Part shown: piece after piece, positions 25,606-33,767 of the stretch
Position numbering within the stretch: position 1 is the stretch's first letter
Layout of the letters: each line of letters opens with the position of its first letter
DNA from: JAFDVJ01 sp964487505
GTDB lineage: Bacteria; Acidobacteriota; Blastocatellia; Pyrinomonadales; Pyrinomonadaceae
DNA: 64,000 nt
Reading direction: 5' to 3'
Assembly (NCBI GenBank): GCA_964487505.1
Contig: CAZARD010000005.1
Coordinates: 16,352-80,351 of the forward strand
Made by a program: the position numbers and the translations under genes
Notes under the pieces: generated by a model
What the model was told of the DNA's origin: nothing
Database searches by the model: none
What the model saw: only the letters and a program-made list of their open reading frames with translations

Positions 25606-27657
25606 TCATTGATTCCGGTTTGAGGCCGGAGCGTCTCCGGGCCCGAATCGTAGTACCGGTGCATTATCGACGTTCAACATCAACAACCCGTTCAACTGCG
25701 CAAGCAACTGCTCGTTGCTGAATTGCGTGCCGGTGATCGCGCCGGACGGACAGGCTGCCACGCAAGTGCCGCAGCCCTGACAAAGCGCCGGGTTGATCCT
25801 TGTGATCCGCTCGTTCTCGACATAGCCAATGGCGTTGAAGGGACACATCGTATTGCAGATTCGGCATCCGGAGCATTTGTTTTCAACGACGGAGGCGCGC
25901 ACCGGCTCAAGCGCCAGTTCACCCTTCTGAATGCGGCCAAGGACCCGGGCGGCCGCCGCGGCGCCTTGCGATACGCTGGCCGGGATGTCCTTTGGTCCTT
26001 GAACACACCCGGCGATGTAGATACCTTCGGTCATCGTTGCAACCGGATCCAGTTTCGGGTGCTTCTCAATGAACCAGCCCGCGGCACTGCAGGATATGCC
26101 AAACTTGTGGGCGACCTCCTTTGAGTCGCGGCGAGGTTCCAGCCCCGCCGACAGGATGACCATATCCACGGGAATCCGGCGTTGGCGACCCAACAGAGTA
26201 TCCTCGGCCTGAACGATCAGCTTGCCTTCCTCGCCGGGCTGACGCGCGGCATCGGTAACTTCGGCGGCGCGTCCCCGAATGAAATGGACACCTTCGGACA
26301 GCACCCGCTGATAGAACTCGTCGTAATCCTTGAACGCGGTACGGATATCAATGTAGAAATTGTAAACCTCCGCGCCGGTGCGCTCTTTGACGAGATGTGC
26401 GAACTTAAGGCTCTGCATACAGCAGATCACCGAGCAGTAGTTGTTGTAGTTGCGGTCGCGACTGCCGACGCAGTGCAAGACCGCTACCGACTCCGGCTTG
26501 GAGACGCCGTCGCGCATCACGACTTCGCCGTTGGTCGGGCCGGCGGCGTTGCACATCCGCTCAAATTCCAGGCTCGTGAAAACATTGGCCAGACGCCCGT
26601 AGCCGTATTGCGGGATGCGTCGGGCATCAAAAAGATCAAAGCCGGTGGTCAAAATGATATTGCCGATCTCCACTTGAATCAGATCGTCCTTCTGCTCAAA
26701 GTCAATGGCCTTGGGACTTGTCGGACAGAATATCTGGCAGGCCTTGCACTTGCCGCGCTCGAAGAAAGTGCAGTTCGCGGAGTCAATGACCGGATACTTC
26801 GGCACCGCCTGTGCGAACGGACGATAGACCGCTTTGCGGTAGCCGACACCTGCCTCGAAGACGTTATCGACGACATTCTTGGGGCATTTCTCAATGCAAA
26901 TGCCACAGCCTGTGCAGACATCCTGGTTTACGTAGCGGGCCCTTTTGCGAATCGTTACCGTGAAGCTGCCGACATATCCGTCAACCCGTTCGACCTCGCT
27001 CCAGGTGAGCATCGTGATGTTCGGGTGGGACGCCACCGCGACCATCTTGGGCGTCAGAATGCAGGCCGAACAGTCCATCGTCGGGAAGGTCTTGTCAAAC
27101 TGGGCCATATGCCCGCCGATCGATGGCTCGCGCTCGACCAACACGACCGGAAAACCGCTGTCCGCGATTTCGAGCGCAGCCTGGATTCCGGCGATTCCCC
27201 CGCCGACCACAAGGGTCGTCGGGTTGATGGGCACGGTGAGCGGCTCGAGAGGTTCATGGCGGGCGACGCGCTCGACCGCGCCCGAGACAACGGCCTTGGC
27301 TTTGGCCGTGGCCGCCCCCTTGTCGGTATGGACCCACGAAACGTGTTCGCGGATCGAGGCCATTTCGCAAAGGAACGGATTCAATCCCGCACGATCGCAG
27401 GCGGTGCGGAAGGTCTGCTCGTGCAAATGTGGAGAGCACGCCGCCACGACAACGCGCGTGAGTCCCTGCTCCTTGATGTCCGCCTCTATCAGTTCCTGTC
27501 CGAGGCTGGAACACATGAACTTGTAATCCCGCGATATGACGACGCCTCGCTCTGCCAGCGCTTCGCCCGCCCATTTCGAAACTTCCGCAACATCGACCTT
27601 GTCGGCAATGTTTGTTCCGCAATGACAAACGTAAACGCCAATGCGTTCCTTGGTCAT
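25606..27657 (-). CDS. hdrA: Heterodisulfide reductase subunit A-like flavoprotein
   Basis: The 683-residue FAD protein where flavin-based electron bifurcation takes place in known MvhADG-HdrABC complexes. In order: CHCG near residue 11; FAD Rossmann motif VVGGGIAGIQAALE near 148; DCSAC near 195; ferredoxin motif CTGCGICIEKCP near 248; CKACQIFCP near 300; the CVGSRDRNYNNYCSVICC region near 395-415; a second FAD segment GIYIAGCVQGPKDIP; and a C-terminal two-cluster ferredoxin (CSGCRICNTMCP, CQGCGTCVAACP). Overlaps hdrB by ATGA. In bacteria without coenzyme M the acceptor of the Hdr part is not known. Confidence 0.93.
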   Translation of the reverse strand: MTKERIGVYVCHCGTNIADKVDVAEVSKWAGEALAERGVVISRDYKFMCSSLGQELIEADIKEQGLTRVVVAACSPHLHEQTFRTACDRAGLNPFLCEMASIREHVSWVHTDKGAATAKAKAVVSGAVERVARHEPLEPLTVPINPTTLVVGGGIAGIQAALEIADSGFPVVLVEREPSIGGHMAQFDKTFPTMDCSACILTPKMVAVASHPNITMLTWSEVERVDGYVGSFTVTIRKRARYVNQDVCTGCGICIEKCPKNVVDNVFEAGVGYRKAVYRPFAQAVPKYPVIDSANCTFFERGKCKACQIFCPTSPKAIDFEQKDDLIQVEIGNIILTTGFDLFDARRIPQYGYGRLANVFTSLEFERMCNAAGPTNGEVVMRDGVSKPESVAVLHCVGSRDRNYNNYCSVICCMQSLKFAHLVKERTGAEVYNFYIDIRTAFKDYDEFYQRVLSEGVHFIRGRAAEVTDAARQPGEEGKLIVQAEDTLLGRQRRIPVDMVILSAGLEPRRDSKEVAHKFGISCSAAGWFIEKHPKLDPVATMTEGIYIAGCVQGPKDIPASVSQGAAAAARVLGRIQKGELALEPVRASVVENKCSGCRICNTMCPFNAIGYVENERITRINPALCQGCGTCVAACPSGAITGTQFSNEQLLAQLNGLLMLNVDNAPVLRFGPGDAPASNRNQ

Positions 27658-28616
27658 AGCCCCTCCTTCGGCGATTCGGGCATCGGCAAGGCTCTTTTGT
27701 CACGTGCCTTTTTGGTTGCAGTTTTCGGCACCGCCCCGATTTTCGCCAACGCCGGCCTGGCATCGACAAACTCCTTGCCGAAGCCCAATTGGTCGGTCGG
27801 AATTCCAAAGGCCAATCCCATCATCTGGGTGAAGTAGAGGACCGGGATCTTGTAGTTCGTTCCGAAGTGCTTGTTTACGCTTTCCTGATACGCGTCGAGG
27901 TTGAGCTGGCACATAGGGCACAGCGTAACAATTGCGTCGGCATCATAATCGGCGGCGTTCTTGAGCAGGCGCCGGATGATCTCAAGAGCAGTCGACTCCT
28001 TGATCTGAGTCATATGGCCGCCGCAGCACTGAGCCTTGAGAGGGTAATCCACGACCGTCGCGCCGAGGGTCTTGAGAAGCTTGTCAAGCGCGGTCGGGTA
28101 TTCTGGGTCGTCAAACGGGGTCTTGCGGACCGGGCGCACTACCAAACAGCCGTAATACGGCGCCAATCGCAGGTCATACAGAGGTTTCTTGACCTGTTCC
28201 GCAATGGCCTCGAAGCCGACGTCTTTGACAATGATGTCGAGCAGATGTCGCACCCGCATACTTCCCGGCTCGTAGTGCAGGTCGCCCGCCGCAAGGGCGC
28301 AGTTCACTTTTTCGGCAAGTTCCGGAGAATCGCGAAGATAGCGGTCGGTTTTGGAAAGATTCAAGAAACACGCGCTGCACGGCGCAACCAGATGGTCGCC
28401 GTTGGCCCGTTGCTTGGCAGCCAGGGCCAGGTTGCGACTGATGAGGGCGAAGGCCGGGATCATTTCTATGCTCATATACTCCGTCGCGCCGCAACAGTTC
28501 CAATCATCGATCTCGACGAATTCGATATTCAGCGGTCCGGCAACCGCCATCGTCGACTGGTGGTAAGCCGCGGCATTCTTTTCGAGCGAGCATCCGGGAT
28601 AGTAGCTGTATCTCAT
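27654..28616 (-). CDS. hdrB: Heterodisulfide reductase subunit B-like protein
   Basis: A 320-residue subunit with two CCG domains that hold the non-cubane [4Fe-4S] clusters where disulfide chemistry occurs in the methanogen enzyme. CCG 1: YYPGCSLEK, NCCGATEY, CSACF. CCG 2: YYGCLVV, QCCGGHM, CPMCQ. All ligands appear intact. The Lys/Pro-rich C-terminal tail is unremarkable. The ATG overlaps the hdrC stop; GGAGG lies just upstream. It probably works with HdrC and HdrA in a soluble complex. Confidence 0.93.
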   Translation of the reverse strand: MRYSYYPGCSLEKNAAAYHQSTMAVAGPLNIEFVEIDDWNCCGATEYMSIEMIPAFALISRNLALAAKQRANGDHLVAPCSACFLNLSKTDRYLRDSPELAEKVNCALAAGDLHYEPGSMRVRHLLDIIVKDVGFEAIAEQVKKPLYDLRLAPYYGCLVVRPVRKTPFDDPEYPTALDKLLKTLGATVVDYPLKAQCCGGHMTQIKESTALEIIRRLLKNAADYDADAIVTLCPMCQLNLDAYQESVNKHFGTNYKIPVLYFTQMMGLAFGIPTDQLGFGKEFVDARPALAKIGAVPKTATKKARDKRALPMPESPKEGL

Positions 28617-29197
28617 CCTGCACCTCCTATCTCTTTGGCCTTTTTCAGAATGGCTTGAAGCTGGTCGATGTTCCTGATGCGTTTTGGCGTAAGATCCATA
28701 CGGCCTTTGAGGAACATCATCAACCCCATTGAGGTGGCCATTTTCATTGCTCCGATCGGATGATGGCGCAAATGGTAGCGCGTAGCCAATCCGAGCTCGA
28801 AGCTGCGACCGTAGCTCTCCACGTATTCAATGAACGTGTCTGAGAAATCGGGGGCATCGGCCGCACTGGACTCTTTGTAATGCCCTTCTTTTATGGCCAT
28901 CCGCTTCAGGGTCGACATAATGTCGGTGATATGGACCTCCTGAGGGCAGCGGGACATACAGTAATAACAGGAGACGCAGTACCAAGGGGCGTTGCTGGTC
29001 AGGACATCGTCCTTAAATCCCGCCTCGACCATAGCGAACAGAGCGCGGGGAGAGTGGTCCATATCCGATCCGGAAGGACAAGAGCCGCCGCAGATACCGC
29101 ACTGGATGCACTTTTCCAGGTTTGATTTGCCCGGGGTAGCTGCAATCACTTCTTCAAAGAACGTAGGCGCTCGCGATTGGATTTTGGGCATCAACAT
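28613..29197 (-). CDS. hdrC: Heterodisulfide reductase subunit C-like ferredoxin protein
   Basis: First gene of the operon, 194 residues. Two [4Fe-4S] motifs, CIQCGICGGSCP and CVSCYYCMSRCP, carry electrons from HdrA to HdrB. The start MLMPKIQSR at 29197 was chosen because a very strong ribosome-binding site (AAGGAGGT) precedes it; an upstream in-frame start at 29239 would run into the operator region. The promoter with two palindromic operators lies at 29224-29297. Confidence 0.93.
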   Translation of the reverse strand: MLMPKIQSRAPTFFEEVIAATPGKSNLEKCIQCGICGGSCPSGSDMDHSPRALFAMVEAGFKDDVLTSNAPWYCVSCYYCMSRCPQEVHITDIMSTLKRMAIKEGHYKESSAADAPDFSDTFIEYVESYGRSFELGLATRYHLRHHPIGAMKMATSMGLMMFLKGRMDLTPKRIRNIDQLQAILKKAKEIGGAG

Positions 29198-29223
29198 TCT
29201 AACCTCCTTACGATGAAGGTCTG

Positions 29224-29241
29224 TTGTGAAACATTTCACAA
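29224..29241 (-). promoter_or_regulatory. Putative Rex operator in the hdr-mvh promoter
   Basis: The 18-bp palindrome TTGTGAAACATTTCACAA has perfect 7-bp arms around ACAT and matches the published Rex consensus TTGTGAA-N4-TTCACAA. It lies 26 bases upstream of the hdrC start codon and around +10 relative to a plausible -10 box (TATAGT on the minus strand, 29254-29249), a position suited to repression. A rex gene is present at 58927-59574. Confidence 0.72.
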
Positions 29242-29279
29242 TATCTTTACTATACTGTATTACGATTTCAAAAACACGA

Positions 29280-29297
29280 TTGTGATGAGGATCACAA
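29280..29297 (-). promoter_or_regulatory. Putative CRP/FNR-family activator site in the hdr-mvh promoter
   Basis: The 18-bp palindrome TTGTGATGAGGATCACAA has perfect 7-bp arms (TTGTGAT/ATCACAA) and fits the CRP consensus TGTGAT-N4-ATCACA. Its centre is 56 bp upstream of the Rex-like site and close to -41 to -45 relative to the likely transcription start, the classical activator position. No DNA-binding CRP homologue is encoded in the window. Rex binding here is also possible. Confidence 0.65.
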
Positions 29298-29986
29298 ATG
29301 CCGGTATCGAATTCGCCCTGCCGGGTAATTCGCCAATCCGGTCAATGGGGAGTCCGGGTGCTTGATCGAGGTCAGCCGTGCGGGGCGACGAAGACGCGAA
29401 TCATCTCAGCCCCGCGGCTTTCGTGTAGATCATCGCGGATGATAGCAGGAAGAAACGGAATCGGCGTTGCTCGCCAAAACGCATCTGACGAGATCTGTCG
29501 GGCAGGCGGTTCGTGGCACCTTGCCCATTCGCGGCCGATCCGGATTCGCGGTACCGGGCCAACATTAACCCAAATTGCCCGTCAGGATTTCCATCGCCGA
29601 TTCCCGACGAGTTTCGGACTGGCCGACGTTGCGCCCTTTGCGGTCTTTGCGTGGGAAATTCCCATTTTGGCGAGTGGATGCCGGTTCCTCGCGCAAAGCC
29701 CGCGAAGATCGCAACGGCGACAATCATAAAGATCAGCCTCTATTGCGTAATCCCGGTCAACGAGAACTAATCAAGCCCAATTACGCATTTGAGGAATTCT
29801 GCCACGGATCTTACGAATTTCGCGAAACACAGAATGATATGCGAGAATTCGCGCAATCCGTGGCGAAAAGCCGTTAAGTTACCTTATCGCGCAATTTGGG
29901 ATCAAACGAAACCGGCCACTTAGCCGGAAATCCGCGCGGATTGAACGCCCGGAGGCGACACGACGAGAAATTCAACCCCTGATCGC
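29298..29986. other. Non-coding spacer between the hydrogenase operon and nadC
   Basis: No credible gene is present: reading frames on both strands lack ribosome-binding sites and known motifs. Near the nadC side there is an inverted repeat GCCACGGAT (29801-29809) and ATCCGTGGC (29856-29864); GCCACGGAT also occurs at 11911. Confidence 0.65.
29801..29864. repeat. Inverted repeat with GCCACGGAT arms
   Basis: GCCACGGAT (29801-29809) pairs with ATCCGTGGC (29856-29864). Inside, GAATTTCGCG and CGAGAATTCGCG extend the symmetry imperfectly. Likely a dispersed intergenic repeat. Confidence 0.7.
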
Positions 29987-30844
29987 CTACAACGCGTGGA
30001 TCTTGAATGAGATATCGACTGCGCGGGCGGAATGGGTCAAACGGCCGACGGAGATGAGATCGACGCCGGCCTCGGCGTAGGCCCGGACCCGATCGAGGTC
30101 CATTCCGCCCGAGGCTTCGATGAGAACGTTCGGGTTCATCGAATTCGCCATTTCAACGAGTTTCGACGCCTCTTCGGGGGTTTGATTGTCGAGCAGGATG
30201 ATGTCGGCTCCGGCCTCGACGGCCTCGCGCAGCTGGGCCCAGTTTGAGATCTCGACCTCGATCTTGTGAAGATGCCCGCATCTCATCTTCGCCGCGGTGA
30301 CGGCTTCGGTGACTCCGCCGGCGAGAGCGATATGGTTGTCCTTGATGAGGACTCCGTCATCGAGACCGAACCGGTGATTCTTCCCGCCGCCAACCGTGAC
30401 CGCGTATTTTTCGAGCATCCGAAGCCCCGGGGTCGTCTTTCTCGTATCGACGATCTGAGCTCCCGTTCCGTCAACGGCCCGGACATACTGCCTGGTCAAA
30501 GTCGCGATCCCGGACATCCGCTGGAGCAGGTTGAGCGCGACCCGTTCGCCCGTCAAAAGCACGTCGGCGTAACCCTTGAGAGTCGCGAAAACAGTTCCGG
30601 CCGGAACCTCGTCGCCCTCGCTGAAGGTCGTTTCAAGTTCGGGATTCTCGTCGTCGAGATGTATGAAAACGGCCTCGGCAACGGTCATTCCGCAGACGAT
30701 GAGATCCTCTTTTGCCAAAAACCGCCCAAAGCCGCGAACGTCCGCCGAGACGGTCGCCTGCGTTGTGATGTCGCCGCGCCCGATGTCCTCAGAGAGAAAA
30801 TCGCCGATCGCGGCGAGAATGTTTCCTGTTTCGAATAAGTTCAT
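29987..30844 (-). CDS. nadC: Nicotinate-nucleotide pyrophosphorylase (carboxylating)
   Basis: Quinolinate phosphoribosyltransferase of de novo NAD synthesis, 285 residues, normal size. Motifs: EDIGRGDITTQ near the N-terminus, NLLQRMSGIAT, DTRKTTPGLRMLEKYAV, GGGKNHRFGLDDGVLIKDNH, and the C-terminal EASGGMDLDRVRAYAEAGVDLISVG barrel segment. No nadA or nadB is adjacent. It follows valS on the same strand, separated by a spacer with a heptamer array. Confidence 0.95.
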   Translation of the reverse strand: MNLFETGNILAAIGDFLSEDIGRGDITTQATVSADVRGFGRFLAKEDLIVCGMTVAEAVFIHLDDENPELETTFSEGDEVPAGTVFATLKGYADVLLTGERVALNLLQRMSGIATLTRQYVRAVDGTGAQIVDTRKTTPGLRMLEKYAVTVGGGKNHRFGLDDGVLIKDNHIALAGGVTEAVTAAKMRCGHLHKIEVEISNWAQLREAVEAGADIILLDNQTPEEASKLVEMANSMNPNVLIEASGGMDLDRVRAYAEAGVDLISVGRLTHSARAVDISFKIHAL

Positions 30845-30903
30845 ATGTTGTTCGCCGTCGAAGGACGATTGGCGGTAGGCGAGGTCGCGGAATCAGGAAT
30901 CCG

Positions 30904-30952
30904 CTCACCTCTCACCGCCCACTGCTTACTGCTTACTGCTCGCCGCTCACCG
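30904..30952. repeat. Heptamer array, CTYACYG family
   Basis: Seven consecutive 7-bp units: CTCACCT, CTCACCG, CCCACTG, CTTACTG, CTTACTG, CTCGCCG, CTCACCG. The same unit family occurs at 15260-15309 and 57108-57135. It lies between valS and nadC. Confidence 0.85.
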
Positions 30953-30956
30953 TATC

Positions 30957-33662
30957 TTACTTCAATGCTTCCAGATTTTGGCGAAGGGTTGCCGACTGCG
31001 TTTCGATCTCGGCAACGCGGTCGCGAATCTCCGCCACCTTCTCGGCGGGAGCGCGCTCCACGAAGTTCGCGTTCGACAGTTGCCCGCCGAGACGCGCGTT
31101 CTCGGCCTCGAGCTTTGCAAGCTGGTTCTCGAGCCGCGCGGTCTCTTTCTCAAAGTCGATCAATCCCTCGAGCGGGACGGCGATCTCGGCGACCGTTGTC
31201 ACCGCCTTCGCCGATGCCTTCGGAACGTCGAGCGCCTCGCCGAGAACGAGTTTGTTCGCGCGTGCAAGTTTCAAGATCTGGGCCTCGTTCTCGGCGAACA
31301 CGCGGCGCGCGTTCCCGTCGGACGAGATGTGGATCTCGACCCGATCCGACGGCTTGATCTGCATCTCCGCGCGGATGTTCCTGACCTTCGAAATGACGTC
31401 GATCACCGACTGCATTTCCGACTCGGCGATCTCGTCGACCGCCCGCGCGTCGCCCGGCGGGAACGAGGTCAGCATCACCGTCCGTTCGGCGGCGGCGTAT
31501 GCCGGATGATGCAGCGCGTTCGAAGTTCCCGGCAGTTTCTGCCAAAGTTCTTCGGTGAGATACGGCATGAACGGATGAAGCATCCGAAGCGCGATCTCAA
31601 GGATCGTGATTATCCGCGTCCGCGCAGCCGTCTCGCCGCTATCACCGATCTCGTCCTTGACGAGTTCGATGTACCAGTCGCAAAAATCATCCCAGAAGAA
31701 ATGGTAAAGCAACGAAACCGCCTCGTGGAAAAAGTACCTGTCGAGCGCCTTGTTGACGTCAAGCGCCGTGCGGTTGAGACGCGAGACGATCCATTTGTCG
31801 GCAATGCTCGCCTCTTCGGCGCCGCCCGCGAAGCTGAAATCCAAGCTCGAATGATCGACCTGCGCGCCCTCCGAATTCATCAGACAGAACCGCGTCGCGT
31901 TCCAGATCTTGTTGGCGAAGTTCCGGTAGGTCTCGATGAGCGTGTCGTTCCATCGGATGTCGGCTCCGGTCGCGATCGACGCCAGATAGACGCGCGTCGC
32001 GTCAACGCCGAATTTGTCGAACAGATCGATCGGATCGACGCCGTTGCCGCGCGATTTCGACATCGGCTTGCCGTCCTTTCCGAGCACGGTCCCGGTCACG
32101 ATAACGTCTTTGAACGCGGTTTTGCCGACAAACTTACTGGTCGTCATCATCATTCGCGAAACCCACAGGAAGATGATGTCGCGGCCGGTTACAAGCACGT
32201 CGGTCGGACAGAAATCGTTGAGATCGTCGGTCTCGGTGACGTCACCGTTCCAGCCGAATGTGGAGAACGCCCAGAGCGCCGACGAGAACCAGGTGTCGAG
32301 CACGTCGTTGTCCTGCGTCAGCTCATCCGTTCCCGCCATCCGGCACGCCTCTTCAAAGGTCCGCGCGACGAACAGATCTCCGAACCGGTTGTACCAGGCC
32401 GGAATCTGGTGGCCCCACCATAACTGGCGCGAGATGGTCCAGTCCTTCAGATTCTCGAGCCACGTCGTGTAGACCTTTTCGTGGGGAACCTGCGGAGAAA
32501 ACCGCGGAACGCCTTCATTGCGGACGAGGTCGAGCGCGAGGTCGCGCATCTCGTCCATCTTGACGAACCACTGCTCTGAAAGGATCGGTTCGACGATCGT
32601 CTTGCATCGCTCGCAGACCGGCAGGCTGATCTCGTAGTCCTCGATCTTCTCGAGCAGCCCGAGTTCCTCGAAGCGTTCGATCACCTTCGCGCGCGCCGCA
32701 AACCGGTCGAGTCCGTCAAAATCGGCACCCGCCGCGGCGTTCATCGTCGCGTCGTCGTTCATCACCAGAATCTGCGGAAGATGATGCCGCTGGCCGATTT
32801 GATAATCGTTCGGATCGTGAGCCGGGGTGACCTTAACGGCCCCCGTCCCGAATTCGGCATCGACGTACTCGTCGGCGACGATCGGAATCTCGCGGCCCGT
32901 CAACGGCAGTTCCACCGTCTTCCCGACCAGTTCGGAGTAACGCTCGTCACGCGGATTTACGGCGACTGCGGTATCGCCGAGCATTGTTTCGGGCCGCGTC
33001 GTGGCGACGGTCAGCCGGCGTGCGGATCCCTTCACCGGATATTGAAGATAGACGAGTTTGCCGTCCTTGCGCGATTCTTCCTTGACCTCAAGGTCGGAGA
33101 GCACGGTCTTGTCCTTCGGGCACCAGTTTACGATCCGCAGCCCGCGATATATCCAGCCTTCGTCGTAAAGCCGGCAGAAAACCTCGCGAACGGCCCGCGA
33201 GAGGCTTTCATCCATCGTGAAGCGATGCCGGGTCCAGTCGACCGATGCGCCCTCGCGGCGCATCTGATCGACAATCGTGTTCCCGTATTCTTCCTTCCAG
33301 CGCCAGGCGCGGCGGACGAACTCCTCGCGGCCGATGTCGAGCGGCGTCTTGTTCTCGTCCTTTTTCAGCTGTTCGACGACCTTGCGCTGGACGGAAATTC
33401 CCGCGTGGTCCGTACCCGGCAGCCAAAGCGTGCGGAATCCCTGCATGCGCTTGCGCCGGATGAGCACGTCCATAAGCGTGTGCTGAAGCGCGTGGCCCAT
33501 ATGCAGGCTCCCCGTAACGTTCGGCGGCGGGATAACGATCGAGTATTTCGGCGCCGATGGATCTTCGTTGATCTCGGGAGCAAAGAAGCCGTTCTTCTCC
33601 CATCTGTCGTAATGGGAGCTTTCGGCCTGTTTCGGTTCGTAAGCTTTGGCGATCTCAGTCAT
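30957..33662 (-). CDS. valS: Valyl-tRNA synthetase
   Basis: Class I synthetase of 901 residues. The HIGH-type motif appears as PPNVTGSLHMGHALQH (about residue 50) and the KMSKS motif as GKPMSKSRGNGVDP (about residue 535). An editing domain lies between, and an anticodon-binding domain is followed by the C-terminal coiled coil (LENQLAKLEAENARLGGQL) that is diagnostic of ValRS against IleRS. Start MTEIAKAYEPKQAE at 33662. A terminator hairpin upstream (33712-33745) separates it from the receiver-domain genes. Confidence 0.97.
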   Translation of the reverse strand: MTEIAKAYEPKQAESSHYDRWEKNGFFAPEINEDPSAPKYSIVIPPPNVTGSLHMGHALQHTLMDVLIRRKRMQGFRTLWLPGTDHAGISVQRKVVEQLKKDENKTPLDIGREEFVRRAWRWKEEYGNTIVDQMRREGASVDWTRHRFTMDESLSRAVREVFCRLYDEGWIYRGLRIVNWCPKDKTVLSDLEVKEESRKDGKLVYLQYPVKGSARRLTVATTRPETMLGDTAVAVNPRDERYSELVGKTVELPLTGREIPIVADEYVDAEFGTGAVKVTPAHDPNDYQIGQRHHLPQILVMNDDATMNAAAGADFDGLDRFAARAKVIERFEELGLLEKIEDYEISLPVCERCKTIVEPILSEQWFVKMDEMRDLALDLVRNEGVPRFSPQVPHEKVYTTWLENLKDWTISRQLWWGHQIPAWYNRFGDLFVARTFEEACRMAGTDELTQDNDVLDTWFSSALWAFSTFGWNGDVTETDDLNDFCPTDVLVTGRDIIFLWVSRMMMTTSKFVGKTAFKDVIVTGTVLGKDGKPMSKSRGNGVDPIDLFDKFGVDATRVYLASIATGADIRWNDTLIETYRNFANKIWNATRFCLMNSEGAQVDHSSLDFSFAGGAEEASIADKWIVSRLNRTALDVNKALDRYFFHEAVSLLYHFFWDDFCDWYIELVKDEIGDSGETAARTRIITILEIALRMLHPFMPYLTEELWQKLPGTSNALHHPAYAAAERTVMLTSFPPGDARAVDEIAESEMQSVIDVISKVRNIRAEMQIKPSDRVEIHISSDGNARRVFAENEAQILKLARANKLVLGEALDVPKASAKAVTTVAEIAVPLEGLIDFEKETARLENQLAKLEAENARLGGQLSNANFVERAPAEKVAEIRDRVAEIETQSATLRQNLEALK

Positions 33663-33711
33663 CTTCAGAATTTCATCGGAAACGGCGCGTCCCGCCGCTC
33701 CCCAAACACAA

Positions 33712-33745
33712 ACGGCCGGATTTCGTTTCGGGGAAAACCGGCCGT
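33712..33745 (-). terminator. Hairpin terminator between the receiver-domain gene and valS
   Basis: ACGGCCGG (33712-33719) pairs with CCGGCCGT (33738-33745), extended by AAA/TTT pairing. On the minus strand the stem is followed by the T-rich TTTGTGTTTGG. Confidence 0.7.
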
Positions 33746-33767
33746 CGCGATGGTTAGAGTTACGATC

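Noticed and set aside
25606..27657. Selenocysteine-containing HdrA variant
   Set aside because: No in-frame TGA was seen; the cluster motif positions are ordinary cysteines.
26182..27837. Long open frame (551 codons) opposite hdrA
   Set aside because: Shadow of the GC-rich hdrA gene; no ribosome-binding site or known domain.
29298..29729. Possible small gene upstream of the hydrogenase operon
   Set aside because: Overlaps an equally long frame on the other strand, has no ribosome-binding site, and its composition looks non-coding.
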